Source: Flavobacteriaceae bacterium (GTDB lineage: Bacteria > Bacteroidota > Bacteroidia > Flavobacteriales > Flavobacteriaceae). Taken from it: a DNA stretch of 64,000 nucleotides. Where the stretch lies: NCBI GenBank assembly GCA_018402135.1, contig JAGYJF010000003.1:930001-994000 (forward strand). Direction: 5' to 3'. The notes below the pieces were generated by a model. The model was not told the DNA's origin, did no database searches, and saw only the letters and a program-made list of their open reading frames with translations. This document shows, in pieces, positions 1 through 8,982 of the stretch (position 1 is its first letter; every line of letters begins with the position of its first letter). Position numbers and translations under genes: made by a program.

Positions 1-109
1 CAGATTCAATCTGCCTAGTTAAAACACCATTGTTTCCAACCAAATGTTCTTGACTAAGATAGTCTGTCAAAGTTTGTGGTCGGAGGCGTTCTGCTAACGG
101 TGTATTCAT
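1..109 (-). CDS. rarA: Replication-associated recombination protein A (5' fragment)
   Basis: The minus strand opens at an ATG at 107-109 and stays open to the window edge, giving 36 residues that begin MNTPLAERLRP and continue with TLTDYLSQEHLVG. This is the characteristic amino end of RarA/MgsA, an AAA+ ATPase related to clamp loaders that acts at stalled replication forks. The Walker motifs would lie beyond the edge, so family assignment rests on the N-terminal signature alone. It is divergent from the rhomboid gene. Confidence 0.85.
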   Translation of the reverse strand, partial: MNTPLAERLRPQTLTDYLSQEHLVGNNGVLTRQIES

Positions 110-277
110 AGGCTAAATTTACAAATATTCAACGGACTTTAATGTTTAGTAAGTATCATTTCAGATAAACGACTAATAATTCATCATGCAGACTTTTTGT
201 CAATAAAATTCAAGGGATGTCATATCTTTCAAAGATGGATTGGTTTTTGAAACCAAAGAAAAAAAAATTAACTAGAC

Positions 278-1024
278 GTGCAGCAACAAGAATTCAGATT
301 TTCTACAGGTGTGATTGCCTACCCGATACTTTTTGTATTAATCATTTGGATTGTGTTTTGGTTTCAAGTGCGCGTGCATTATGGAATTAAAAGCTTCGGT
401 ATTTATCCGCAATCCTTAGAAGGATTAAGAGGTATCATTTTTAGTCCGTTTATACACGCGGATGTAACCCATTTATACCACAATACCATTCCCCTTTTTG
501 TGTTATCAGTTGCCTTGTTTTACTTCTACCGTAAAATAAGTTGGAAAGTCATTGTATATGGTATTTTACTTTCGGGGCTGATAACTTGGGTAATTGGCCG
601 ACCTGCAAATCATATTGGCGCTAGCGGACTGATTTATGTATTGGTGAGTTTTATCTTTTTTAAAGGTGTATTTGCGAAACATTACCGTTTAATTGCCTTG
701 TCGTTGTTGGTTATTTTCCTGTATGGCAGCATGATTTGGTATGTGTTTCCTGTAAAAGATAATATGTCGTGGGAAGGACATTTGGGCGGATTGATAACAG
801 GATTCCTATTTGCTTTATTTTTCAGAAAACAAATTGCAAAACCAGAAAAATATAAGTGGGAACAACCAGGCTACAATGAAGAAGACGATGAGTTCATGAA
901 GCATTTTGATGAGAATGGCAATTTCATCGAGTTTAAAAAAGAAGATGAAATGGATACTCAAGAAAAATTGGAAAATTCATCTCCTAAAATCACCTATATA
1001 TTTAAAGAGAACAAAAAAGACTAG
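278..1024 (+). CDS. Rhomboid family intramembrane serine protease
   Basis: A 248-residue polytopic membrane protein with about six hydrophobic segments between residues 12 and 185 and a charged cytoplasmic tail rich in Glu and Lys. The rhomboid catalytic dyad is visible: the Ser in GASG (about residue 113) and the His in MSWEGHLGG (about residue 168). The family cleaves transmembrane substrates within the bilayer; the substrate here is unknown. The start is GTG; an in-frame stop lies just upstream and no ATG is available before the first membrane segment. The 3' end overlaps the convergent rlmB by 4 bases. Confidence 0.9.
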   Translation: MQQQEFRFSTGVIAYPILFVLIIWIVFWFQVRVHYGIKSFGIYPQSLEGLRGIIFSPFIHADVTHLYHNTIPLFVLSVALFYFYRKISWKVIVYGILLSGLITWVIGRPANHIGASGLIYVLVSFIFFKGVFAKHYRLIALSLLVIFLYGSMIWYVFPVKDNMSWEGHLGGLITGFLFALFFRKQIAKPEKYKWEQPGYNEEDDEFMKHFDENGNFIEFKKEDEMDTQEKLENSSPKITYIFKENKKD

Positions 1025-1755
1025 CGTCGTTGCCTCACCACTTCGTACAAAAAAGCGCCGCAGGCAACACTAACATTAAGTGAATCAATAGAGCCTAAAA
1101 TTGGTAATTTAGCTTTGTCATCTACAATTTTTAATACTGATGGATTGATACCATCACCTTCAGAACCCATTACAATCGCGCAAGGTTCAGTAAATGATAC
1201 GTCGTAAAGTAAGTTATCAGTTTTTTCGGTTGCAGCAACTACTTTAATGCCCGAAGCTTGCATATGGAAAATGGCGTCTTTAATATGATCTACCTTGCAG
1301 ATAGGAATATTAAAAATGGCACCGGCACTAGTTTTTACTGCATCGGCATTAAGCGGTGCGCCTCCTTTTTTCTGAACAATGATACCAGAAACGCCGGTAC
1401 ATTCTGCAGTTCTAATAATAGCACCAAAATTACGAACATCACTAATTTGATCTAAAATAAGAAATAATGGAACGGTACCAGATTCAACCACGTTTAAAAC
1501 CAAATCGTCTAAATTGTAAAACGAAACAGGTGCAATTTGAGCCACAACGCCTTGGTGATTTTTTTTAGTTAAGCGATTTAGTTTTTCAACCGGAACGTAA
1601 GAAGTGCTGATACTTTCCTTTCGGAGTAATTGCTCTAATTCCTGAATTAAATCGCCACGAAGTCCTTTTTGTACAAAAACTTTGTCAACGCTTTTTCCAG
1701 CATTGATAGCTTCTATCACAGCGCGAATACCAAATATATTATAATCTTGTTCCAT
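1021..1755 (-). CDS. rlmB: 23S rRNA (guanosine-2'-O-)-methyltransferase RlmB, TrmH family
   Basis: A 244-residue SpoU/TrmH (SPOUT) methyltransferase. An N-terminal substrate-binding domain begins IFGIRAVIEAI, and the trefoil-knot catalytic domain contains the SAM-binding motifs IVMGSEGDGI and LGSIDSLNVSVACGA near the C-terminus. In the family it 2'-O-methylates a guanosine of 23S rRNA using SAM; the exact target (Gm2251 in E. coli) is inferred. It has its own promoter 5 to 37 bases upstream, so the transcript should be almost leaderless. Confidence 0.9.
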   Translation of the reverse strand: MEQDYNIFGIRAVIEAINAGKSVDKVFVQKGLRGDLIQELEQLLRKESISTSYVPVEKLNRLTKKNHQGVVAQIAPVSFYNLDDLVLNVVESGTVPLFLILDQISDVRNFGAIIRTAECTGVSGIIVQKKGGAPLNADAVKTSAGAIFNIPICKVDHIKDAIFHMQASGIKVVAATEKTDNLLYDVSFTEPCAIVMGSEGDGINPSVLKIVDDKAKLPILGSIDSLNVSVACGAFLYEVVRQRR

Positions 1756-1759
1756 GTTG

Positions 1760-1792
1760 CAAAAGTAGCGTAATTCTTTGTTGAAATTTCAA
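1760..1792 (-). promoter_or_regulatory. Bacteroidota-type promoter of rlmB
   Basis: On the minus strand TTG (1790-1792) is followed after 22 bases by TACTTTTG (1760-1767), matching the Bacteroidota -33/-7 pattern TTG...TAnnTTTG. Only four bases separate the -7 box from the ATG, implying a leaderless or nearly leaderless mRNA. Confidence 0.6.
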
Positions 1793-1813
1793 TCTAGTTT
1801 TGAAGTTTTTGAT

Positions 1814-3454
1814 TTAGGATTTTATAAACTTTAACGTGGTACTTTTATTGTTCAACACTAATTTAATAAAATATAAACCGCTGTTTAAGTCTTTTACATT
1901 GACTGTTTCGACCCCATTAGAAAGCATTACTTGATTCCCCAAAATATCATAAATGATATAGTGCTCTATCGGATTACTTGATTCAATGTTTATAATGTCA
2001 ATTACCGGGTTTGGAAAAATAGATACAGAATCAATTTCATTATCATTTATACTTAAGTTGTTGCATAGTGTAAGATTTGGATTCTGTTCAATTGGGTCTC
2101 CAGGTGTTAAATCCTTTCCTATGAACCCAGGAAAATTGGGAGCATATTTTGTTGCTCTAAAAATTTGAGTCTGAAAGTTCATGGTTGGTTGTCCTTGTTC
2201 GGCAATTTCACCAGTATCGTTTCTAACTGGGACGACATACTTCCAAACAATATTTTCCTCTTGATCAATTTCAAAAATCACACCATTTCTACCTTCACAT
2301 ATTAGTATGTTTCCATTAGGTAATTCTTGTGCATTGCTCAATGCTGGCGAAGAAAAATTTGTAATATCTTTATTATCAGTATATGTATAATATGGAGCCG
2401 ACGGTCCAAAGGCTGTGTTATCCGGTTGCGTATAAAATCCAGGGCTGTTAAAAGGCGTCTCAAAAATTATAACTTCTGAATACTGTGGCGTTCTACCATT
2501 CCCATTATTAAAAACAATTACTTTTCCTTCATTATTGAAGCCAGGTTGAATTCTGTATGGGGCGTGTTGGCCATAAAGAATTCTATCCGATTCGGTGCCT
2601 TGGCGATAGGACTGAGGATTTCCCCATCTGTATAGGAAATCACCGCCTTTTCCATAGATACCACCCGAATGAGTTGCTGCTTCAGTTGTGGTTGTTGAGT
2701 GATCAATAATCCAAATTTCGCTTAAATTTCTACTACTGATTATAATCTGATTTAAAACTTCATCCAATTGAATGGAATTAATATGTAGCCAATTTGGATT
2801 ACCGTTAAGACCATTTAAAAAGTTTATATCTAATTTATTGGGGTTTTCACTAACGCTACCGAAATTATCTTTAGTATCATCAAAATCTTGTATTAGGTGA
2901 TCTTTAATATTCCATTCCCAAATTATATTGCCATCCGATGCCCCGATAGGCTCTACTTCGATTATTTGTTCATTATATAAAACATTTTCAACTAAATTAG
3001 CAGGGTTTCTTCCAGCTTGAATCGCTTCAACATCACTCATAACCGTTGCAGCTAGTATAAGTACATTTCCATTTGGCATTGGGAATATATCGTGATGTTG
3101 TCTGTACTCGGGCGTGTCGTAAAAAAACTGCCAAGTTAGATCACCTTCCCAATCATATTTTTCAATTACGCCACCACGACCCCCAAAAGAAATTGTTGTA
3201 CTATTGGTCCTACCAGCTCTTAAAATACTGCCGTCTTCTAAAAGATAGACCGCATTACCTGGAGGAAAATTGCTGGTCCATTCATTAATCACCTCGCCAC
3301 AATTATTTATTAAAAAGGATTTATGATGAACGGATATTAGTGTGTAAGCCTCAAAAACTCCATTATCTATGCTCACCGTTCCATAAGTGTTCTGGGCAGA
3401 GAGAAAAGATTGTGTAAATAAGAAAAACGTAAAGACAACTATTATTTTGTTCAT
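1814..3454 (-). CDS. Arylsulfotransferase-like secreted protein with T9SS sorting domain
   Basis: A 546-residue protein with an N-terminal signal peptide (cleavage about FLSAQ, residue 21), a large central domain and a C-terminal type IX secretion sorting domain of about 75 residues (SIFPNPVIDIINI ... GLYFIKL ... KFIKS). The centre has the repeating beta-propeller strands of the ASST/arylsulfotransferase family, for example HHDIFPMPNGNVLILA, NWLHINSI and NAQELPNGNILICEG, with conserved His residues. The family includes PAPS-independent sulfate transfer between phenolic compounds, but many environmental members are uncharacterised, so enzyme activity is not certain. It is expected to be on the cell surface or released. 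Confidence 0.75.
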   Translation of the reverse strand: MNKIIVVFTFFLFTQSFLSAQNTYGTVSIDNGVFEAYTLISVHHKSFLINNCGEVINEWTSNFPPGNAVYLLEDGSILRAGRTNSTTISFGGRGGVIEKYDWEGDLTWQFFYDTPEYRQHHDIFPMPNGNVLILAATVMSDVEAIQAGRNPANLVENVLYNEQIIEVEPIGASDGNIIWEWNIKDHLIQDFDDTKDNFGSVSENPNKLDINFLNGLNGNPNWLHINSIQLDEVLNQIIISSRNLSEIWIIDHSTTTTEAATHSGGIYGKGGDFLYRWGNPQSYRQGTESDRILYGQHAPYRIQPGFNNEGKVIVFNNGNGRTPQYSEVIIFETPFNSPGFYTQPDNTAFGPSAPYYTYTDNKDITNFSSPALSNAQELPNGNILICEGRNGVIFEIDQEENIVWKYVVPVRNDTGEIAEQGQPTMNFQTQIFRATKYAPNFPGFIGKDLTPGDPIEQNPNLTLCNNLSINDNEIDSVSIFPNPVIDIINIESSNPIEHYIIYDILGNQVMLSNGVETVNVKDLNSGLYFIKLVLNNKSTTLKFIKS

Positions 3455-3574
3455 AGCGTTAAAATATTTAATGTATGTTTAAATTTTTTGCATGAATTTC
3501 GCTAAATAGGAGCTAAAAACCTAGTGATTAAAGAATGTTTAACAAAATTATAAATCTCAATTTTAGAAAAAAGA

Positions 3575-5263
3575 CTAAAACTGCGACGTTAAGCTAATAT
3601 GAATTTTTGAATCTGATAGTCTAAATTGCTGGTTTTCCGTTTTAGCACTCGAGTAGTTAAATTTGAATAAGCCTGCATTGGTCAATAGTCCGAAGCCAAA
3701 GCCAAAGCCGAATAATTTATCCTTGGTGGTGGCTATATTATTTTCACTATACGCCGCATCTAAAACTGTATGCACATATAAGGAATTAGTTAATCTGTAT
3801 CGGTATTCAGTATTTAAAACACCATATAAATTGGCAAGTAAACTATTTTCTTCAAAACCTCTTATAGAATTAATGCCTCCAAATCGGAACAGTTCATTTT
3901 CAAAGTAATTATCCGAAATAAGCGTGGCGCCATCTAGCCGAACGTATATACTATTCCGTTCATTCAAGTTAAAAATCTTAAAAGTATTTAGTCTGAGAAA
4001 TGACTGATTTAAATCGGAATTTGCAATGGTTCTTTTACCAATACCAGCCGAAAAATCAACATAAAAATTCACTGGAAATAAGATGTCATAAAACTGCGGT
4101 GCTATATGCTGATATTCGGCAATGTAAAAATTAGACCTAAAGTCTTCGAAAATGAGTGAAGTATTACTTAAAAGATTATCTGACTTCACACTACTAATAC
4201 CAGCGCTAAATCTATTTTTAACATCTATTTGGTAGTCTAATTTTAAGGTTTGCATGGTGCTTAAAAAGGTTGAATCTCGTCTAAAAATATTTAAGTTGCC
4301 AGTAATACCAATTGGTGATTTAAACAAATAAGGCATTCTAACTTCTATATCAAAGGTGCGTTGTTCATTTTCGTCGCTCTTATATAGTAGTTTAAGTGTT
4401 TCGCCATAATTGAGATTATTGATTAAATTTAAGTTTAAATAGCCGTCAAACTCAATTTTATTGGTGTCTTCATTGGTCCCAAAACCCAGAAAACCATCAA
4501 AATTATTCACTTTAGATTTTTCAATGTAGACATATAATATAGTAGAGTCTTTTGTGAATAATACTTCAGGTTCTTTTATTTGGTTTGCAAAATTTATGTT
4601 CTGAAGATTGGCAGTTTGCTTTTTGATGCGCTCTAAGTTAAAAACCGAATTTTTGGTAAGTTTAAGTTGATGTTTTAAAAATGACTTCGGAAATTTTTCA
4701 TAACCTTTTATAACAATAGAATCTAAAGTTCTTTTGGCATTTTGTTCTATATCGAGATAGCCGGTTATAATGTTATTATCCAATGGAATCAGATTTTGAA
4801 GCTGAACAACTGCAAAAGGTTGACCAGAAGCAGTGATGTCTTGATTGACAAGTTGCATCACAGTTTCTAAATTAGATATAGCAACCTCAAAATAATCGTC
4901 GTTTTTGTTAATGATTAATGGTCGAAGCAATTGTATATTTACAAGATGGATATTGTAGATTCTAACTTTACTAAATTTATTGTTGAGACTTAGTTGGGCA
5001 AGAAAGGTTGAATCGGAGCTTTGTTTGATTTCTTTGAGATAGGCTTCAATGTATCCCAATTTATAGAGTAATTTTAATTGCTTATCAACTTCGTTATTTA
5101 TGGCATTAAAATCAAGATGTTTTCTAGAATATCGCAAAGAATCAACCACTTTAGTTTCTAGGCTATCCATTCCTTTAATGCGCAATGTTAAGGACTGTGC
5201 TTGTATAGATGTGAAAGCGGTATATAAAAAAATAAAAATGAGGTAGCTATATTTTTTCGACAC
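3575..5263 (-). CDS. BamA/Omp85-like outer-membrane protein (surface antigen D15 type)
   Basis: About 562 residues: a signal peptide (SKKYSYLIFIFLYTAF ... QAQ), POTRA-like repeats to about residue 250, and a C-terminal beta barrel ending in SLTSQF with a terminal Phe. The barrel contains RFGGINSIRGFEEN, the RGF-type motif of Omp85 proteins. It is probably an assembly or secretion pore rather than BamA itself, since it is short and not next to other bam genes. I prefer the GTG at 5263, directly before the signal peptide; a TTG at 5287 would add eight residues. The gene is divergent from rpsL. Confidence 0.75.
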   Translation of the reverse strand: MSKKYSYLIFIFLYTAFTSIQAQSLTLRIKGMDSLETKVVDSLRYSRKHLDFNAINNEVDKQLKLLYKLGYIEAYLKEIKQSSDSTFLAQLSLNNKFSKVRIYNIHLVNIQLLRPLIINKNDDYFEVAISNLETVMQLVNQDITASGQPFAVVQLQNLIPLDNNIITGYLDIEQNAKRTLDSIVIKGYEKFPKSFLKHQLKLTKNSVFNLERIKKQTANLQNINFANQIKEPEVLFTKDSTILYVYIEKSKVNNFDGFLGFGTNEDTNKIEFDGYLNLNLINNLNYGETLKLLYKSDENEQRTFDIEVRMPYLFKSPIGITGNLNIFRRDSTFLSTMQTLKLDYQIDVKNRFSAGISSVKSDNLLSNTSLIFEDFRSNFYIAEYQHIAPQFYDILFPVNFYVDFSAGIGKRTIANSDLNQSFLRLNTFKIFNLNERNSIYVRLDGATLISDNYFENELFRFGGINSIRGFEENSLLANLYGVLNTEYRYRLTNSLYVHTVLDAAYSENNIATTKDKLFGFGFGFGLLTNAGLFKFNYSSAKTENQQFRLSDSKIHISLTSQF

Positions 5264-5366
5264 AATATAAGGTTGATAAAGGTTCAAATCTAACGCAAAA
5301 AATTGTTTAAAGTTATAGCCTAGGTAAAATTTACGGTGGTACTTCTAAAATTTAATTAATTAGTGT

Positions 5367-5396
5367 TTGAATTATTCATTTTAATTTCTACCTTTG
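5367..5396 (+). promoter_or_regulatory. Promoter of the str/S10 ribosomal protein run
   Basis: TTG (5367-5369), a 19-base spacer, then TACCTTTG (5389-5396): a close match to the Bacteroidota housekeeping promoter. The rpsL ATG follows 44 bases later after an A/T-rich leader without a Shine-Dalgarno sequence. Confidence 0.75.
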
Positions 5397-5440
5397 CAGC
5401 CCTCAAAAGCGAGGGTTAAAAAATTATATAGTAAAAATAT

Positions 5441-5815
5441 ATGCCAACAATTTCACAATTAGTACGAAAAGGAAGAGCCAAAATAACCAAGAAGAGTAAA
5501 TCGGCTGCTTTAGATTCGTGTCCACAACGTCGTGGAGTTTGTACGCGTGTTTACACTACAACGCCTAAAAAACCTAACTCTGCAATGCGTAAAGTTGCAA
5601 GGGTAAGGTTAACAAATGGCAATGAAGTTAACGCCTACATTCCAGGAGAAGGACATAATCTACAAGAGCACTCGATAGTATTGGTTAGAGGTGGAAGGGT
5701 TAAAGATTTACCAGGAGTTAGATACCACATTGTTCGTGGCGCTTTAGACACCGCAGGTGTAGCAGGCAGAACGCAACGTAGATCTAAGTATGGTGCTAAA
5801 CGCCCTAAGAAGTAA
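5441..5815 (+). CDS. rpsL: 30S ribosomal protein S12 (uS12)
   Basis: A 124-residue decoding-centre protein of the small subunit. Conserved blocks [16 protein letters not shown] and [13 protein letters not shown] are intact; the lysines at the two positions classically mutated to streptomycin resistance (E. coli K42 and K87) are both present, so the sequence is of the sensitive type. First gene of the str cluster, 20 bases before rpsG. Confidence 0.98.
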   Translation: MPTISQLVRKGRAKITKKSKSAALDSCPQRRGVCTRVYTTTPKKPNSAMRKVARVRLTNGNEVNAYIPGEGHNLQEHSIVLVRGGRVKDLPGVRYHIVRGALDTAGVAGRTQRRSKYGAKRPKK

Positions 5816-5835
5816 TTAAACTTTAAGAAGAAGAC

Positions 5836-6312
5836 ATGAGAAAAAGACAAGCGAAAAAAAGACCGCTTTTACCAGATCCGAGATTTAACGATCAGCTAGT
5901 AACGCGGTTCGTTAATATGATGATGTGGGATGGTAAAAAATCGGTGGCGTTTAAAGTATTCTATGATGCAATTGATATTGTAGAACAAAAGAAAACAGAC
6001 GAGGAAAAGACATCTCTAGAAATTTGGAAAGATGCATTATCAAATGTAATGCCTCACGTAGAAGTACGCAGCCGCAGAGTTGGTGGTGCTACATTTCAAA
6101 TTCCGATGCAAATTCGCCCAGATCGTAAAGTTTCAACTGCAATGAAATGGTTAATTAGCTATTCACGTAAAAGAAACGAAAAATCTATGGCCTTAAGATT
6201 AGCTTCCGAAATTTTAGCCGCTGCTAAAGAAGAAGGTGCTGCTGTGAAGAAAAGAGTAGATACTCATAAAATGGCAGAAGCAAACAAAGCATTCTCACAC
6301 TTTAGATTTTAA
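5836..6312 (+). CDS. rpsG: 30S ribosomal protein S7 (uS7)
   Basis: A 158-residue primary 16S rRNA-binding protein that nucleates the small-subunit head. It begins [17 protein letters not shown] and carries the typical VGGATFQIP and [13 protein letters not shown] blocks. It sits between rpsL and fusA (6-base gap), the standard str order. In other bacteria S7 is the translational repressor of this operon; nothing in this sequence shows whether that holds here. Confidence 0.98.
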   Translation: MRKRQAKKRPLLPDPRFNDQLVTRFVNMMMWDGKKSVAFKVFYDAIDIVEQKKTDEEKTSLEIWKDALSNVMPHVEVRSRRVGGATFQIPMQIRPDRKVSTAMKWLISYSRKRNEKSMALRLASEILAAAKEEGAAVKKRVDTHKMAEANKAFSHFRF

Positions 6313-6318
6313 GATAAA

Positions 6319-8445
6319 ATGGCTAGAGATTTAAAATATACAAGAAATATAGGTATTGCTGCGCATATTGATGCTGGCAAAACAACAACTACAGAGCGTA
6401 TCCTTTACTATACGGGTGTTTCTCATAAAATTGGTGAAGTACACGATGGTGCTGCTACAATGGATTGGATGGAGCAAGAGCAAGAGAGAGGTATTACCAT
6501 TACTTCTGCTGCAACCACCTGTACTTGGGTATTTCCAAAAGAAAATGCACAACCTACCGAAGATGCTAAAGATTATCATTTTAATATTATAGATACTCCT
6601 GGCCACGTTGACTTTACTGTTGAGGTAAATAGATCACTACGTGTACTTGATGGTTTGGTTTTCTTATTTAGTGCTGTTGATGGTGTTGAGCCACAATCTG
6701 AAACTAACTGGAGGTTAGCCGATAATTATAAGGTGCCAAGAATTGGTTTCGTTAATAAAATGGACCGTCAAGGCTCAAACTTTATGGCTGTTTGTACGCA
6801 AGTAAAAGAAATGCTTGGGTCTAACGCTGTTCCGATTGTATTACCGATTGGTGATGAAGTTGATTTTAGAGGTATTGTAGATTTGGTAAAAAACCGAGCT
6901 ATTGTATGGCACGATGAGACACAGGGAGCAACTTTTGATGTTGTTGAAATTCCTGAAGAATTAAAAGAAGAGACAAAAAAATATAGAGCCCTTCTTATAG
7001 AAGAAGTAGCTGGTTATGATGAAGCGCTTCTTGAGAAATTCATGGAAGATGAAGATTCAATCACAGAAGACGAAATCCACGCAGCCTTAAGAGCAGCGGT
7101 TATGGACATGTCTATCATTCCTATGATATGTGGTTCTTCTTTTAAAAATAAAGGAGTACAGTTTTTATTAGACGCTGTATGTCGTTATTTGCCTTCCCCT
7201 ATGGATAAAGAGGCGATTATTGGTATCAATCCAGATACAGAAAAAGAAGAAAGAAGAAAGCCTTCAGTTACTGAACCTTTCGCAGCGTTAGCATTTAAAA
7301 TTGCAACTGACCCATTTGTTGGACGTTTAGCATTTTTTAGAGCATATTCTGGTCGTTTAGATGCGGGTTCATACGTATTGAACAATCGTTCTGGTAATAA
7401 AGAGCGTATTTCTCGTATTTACCAAATGCATGCTAACAAACAAAATGCTATCGATTTTATTGAAGCTGGTGATATTGGTGCAGCAGTTGGTTTTAAGAGT
7501 ATAAAAACTGGAGATACCTTATCAGATGAAAAACATCCTATCGTTTTAGAAAGTATGAATTTCCCTGATCCCGTTATCGGTATTGCAGTTGAACCAAAAA
7601 CTAAGGCAGATGTAGATAAATTGGGTATGGCACTTGCTAAATTAGCTGAAGAAGATCCTACTTTTACAGTAAGAACAGATGAGGCCTCAGGTCAAACTAT
7701 CATCTCTGGTATGGGTGAGTTACACTTAGATATCATTGTAGATAGATTAAGACGTGAGTTTAAAGTTGAAGTAAATCAAGGTCAGCCACAAGTTGAGTAC
7801 AAAGAGGCAATCACTAAAAAAGCACAGCACAGAGAGGTTTACAAAAAGCAATCTGGTGGTCGTGGTAAGTTTGCCGATATTGTATTTACTTTAGAACCAG
7901 CCGAAGAAGGAAAAGTGGGATTAGAGTTTGTTTCTGAAATTAAAGGTGGTAATATTCCAAAAGAGTTTATCCCTTCAATCGAAAAAGGATTTAAACAAGC
8001 TATGATCAACGGACCTTTAGCAGGCTATGAAGTAGATGCTATGAAAGTGGTTGTTACTGATGGTTCTTATCACGATGTGGATTCAGATCAGTTGTCTTTT
8101 GAATTAGCCGCTAAAATGGGATTCAAAGCTGCTGCAAAAGCTGCGAAAGCAGTAATTATGGAGCCAATCATGAAATTAGAAGTGTTAACTCCTGAAGAAA
8201 ACATGGGAGATATTGTTGGAGACCTTAACCGTCGTCGTGGTCAAGTAAATGACATGGGTGACAGAGCTGGTTCTAAAGTAGTTAAAGCAACAGTGCCGCT
8301 ATCAGAAATGTTCGGCTATGTAACTTCACTACGTACGTTATCATCTGGTAGAGCAACTTCTACTATGGAATTTTCACATTATGCCGAAACACCTTCTAAT
8401 ATATCTGAAGAAGTAATTAAGGCAGCAAAAGGTGTAGAAGCATAA
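6319..8445 (+). CDS. fusA: Translation elongation factor G
   Basis: A 708-residue translocation GTPase. The G domain shows [19 protein letters not shown] (P-loop, about residues 16-34), the switch II motif DTPGHVDF and the NKMD specificity motif, followed by domains II-V with [11 protein letters not shown]. Length and full motif set indicate a canonical EF-G1, not a ribosome-protection paralogue. The gap to rpsJ is 11 bases, so str and S10 genes are probably cotranscribed. Confidence 0.98.
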   Translation: MARDLKYTRNIGIAAHIDAGKTTTTERILYYTGVSHKIGEVHDGAATMDWMEQEQERGITITSAATTCTWVFPKENAQPTEDAKDYHFNIIDTPGHVDFTVEVNRSLRVLDGLVFLFSAVDGVEPQSETNWRLADNYKVPRIGFVNKMDRQGSNFMAVCTQVKEMLGSNAVPIVLPIGDEVDFRGIVDLVKNRAIVWHDETQGATFDVVEIPEELKEETKKYRALLIEEVAGYDEALLEKFMEDEDSITEDEIHAALRAAVMDMSIIPMICGSSFKNKGVQFLLDAVCRYLPSPMDKEAIIGINPDTEKEERRKPSVTEPFAALAFKIATDPFVGRLAFFRAYSGRLDAGSYVLNNRSGNKERISRIYQMHANKQNAIDFIEAGDIGAAVGFKSIKTGDTLSDEKHPIVLESMNFPDPVIGIAVEPKTKADVDKLGMALAKLAEEDPTFTVRTDEASGQTIISGMGELHLDIIVDRLRREFKVEVNQGQPQVEYKEAITKKAQHREVYKKQSGGRGKFADIVFTLEPAEEGKVGLEFVSEIKGGNIPKEFIPSIEKGFKQAMINGPLAGYEVDAMKVVVTDGSYHDVDSDQLSFELAAKMGFKAAAKAAKAVIMEPIMKLEVLTPEENMGDIVGDLNRRRGQVNDMGDRAGSKVVKATVPLSEMFGYVTSLRTLSSGRATSTMEFSHYAETPSNISEEVIKAAKGVEA

Positions 8446-8456
8446 ACTAAAAAAAC

Positions 8457-8762
8457 ATGAGTCAGAAAATAAGAATAAAATTAAAATCTTACGATCACAA
8501 TTTAGTAGATAAGTCTGCCGAGAAAATCGTAAAAACTGTTAAAAGTACTGGTGCTGTTGTAACAGGTCCTATTCCGTTACCAACTCACAAGAAAATATTC
8601 ACAGTATTGCGTTCTCCGCACGTAAACAAGAAAAGTAGAGAGCAATTCCAATTAAGTTCTTACAAGAGATTATTGGATATCTACAGTTCTTCATCAAAAA
8701 CTATTGATGCTTTGATGAAGCTTGAGTTACCAAGTGGTGTTGAGGTTGAAATTAAAGTGTAA
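8457..8762 (+). CDS. rpsJ: 30S ribosomal protein S10 (uS10)
   Basis: A 101-residue small-subunit head protein beginning [14 protein letters not shown], with the usual TGPIPLPT and [13 protein letters not shown] segments. It is followed by a 220-base structured spacer before rplC, unlike the tight packing of the rest of the cluster. Confidence 0.98.
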   Translation: MSQKIRIKLKSYDHNLVDKSAEKIVKTVKSTGAVVTGPIPLPTHKKIFTVLRSPHVNKKSREQFQLSSYKRLLDIYSSSSKTIDALMKLELPSGVEVEIKV

Positions 8763-8776
8763 TGTGTTCCTGTAAA

Positions 8777-8794
8777 TCCCGATAGTTATCGGGA
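8777..8794. repeat. Inverted repeat 1 in the rpsJ-rplC spacer
   Basis: TCCCGATA at 8777-8784 and its reverse complement TATCGGGA at 8787-8794, separated by GT. I recall similar CCCGATAGTTATCGGG hairpins scattered in flavobacterial intergenic DNA; that is memory and was not searched. Confidence 0.7.
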
Positions 8795-8831
8795 GGAATC
8801 ACATGAACAAAAGCCTTAAGATTAAAACATG

Positions 8832-8851
8832 TCCTTAACGATGGTTAAGGA
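8832..8851. repeat. Inverted repeat 2 in the rpsJ-rplC spacer
   Basis: TCCTTAAC (8832-8839), loop GATG, GTTAAGGA (8844-8851): a perfect 8-bp stem with a four-base loop. Confidence 0.7.
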
Positions 8852-8870
8852 AAAACGGTAAAAATACAAT

Positions 8871-8910
8871 TCAGGGTTGAAAGGTATTTTGACCCTGATT
8901 ATTTTTAAAA
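8871..8910 (+). terminator. Inverted repeat 3: hairpin with T-rich tail, possible attenuator
   Basis: TCAGGGT (8871-8877) pairs with ACCCTGA (8892-8898), extended by G-T pairs, then TTATTTTTAAAA. This looks like a weak intrinsic terminator inside the ribosomal run, upstream of rplC. It could set the ratio of upstream to downstream transcription; that role is inference. Confidence 0.45.
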
Positions 8911-8930
8911 GGTCAAGTCGCGACTTGACC
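8911..8930. repeat. Inverted repeat 4: perfect 20-bp palindrome
   Basis: GGTCAAGTCG at 8911-8920 is followed directly by its exact reverse complement at 8921-8930. The core AAGTCGCGACTT is GC-rich against an AT-rich background. As DNA it could be an operator; as RNA it would form a hairpin. Confidence 0.8.
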
Positions 8931-8944
8931 ATAAAATCAGAAAA

Positions 8945-8962
8945 GACAAGTCGCGAATTGTC
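8945..8962. repeat. Inverted repeat 5: near-copy of repeat 4
   Basis: GACAAGTCG and CGAATTGTC form an 18-bp palindrome with one mismatched pair. It shares the CAAGTCGCGA core with the palindrome 15 bases upstream and ends 20 bases before the rplC start. Confidence 0.7.
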
Positions 8963-8982
8963 AATAACAAAAACAAATAAAT

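Noticed and set aside
5441..5815. rpsL substitutions for streptomycin resistance.
   Set aside because: Both lysines at the classical sites are present.
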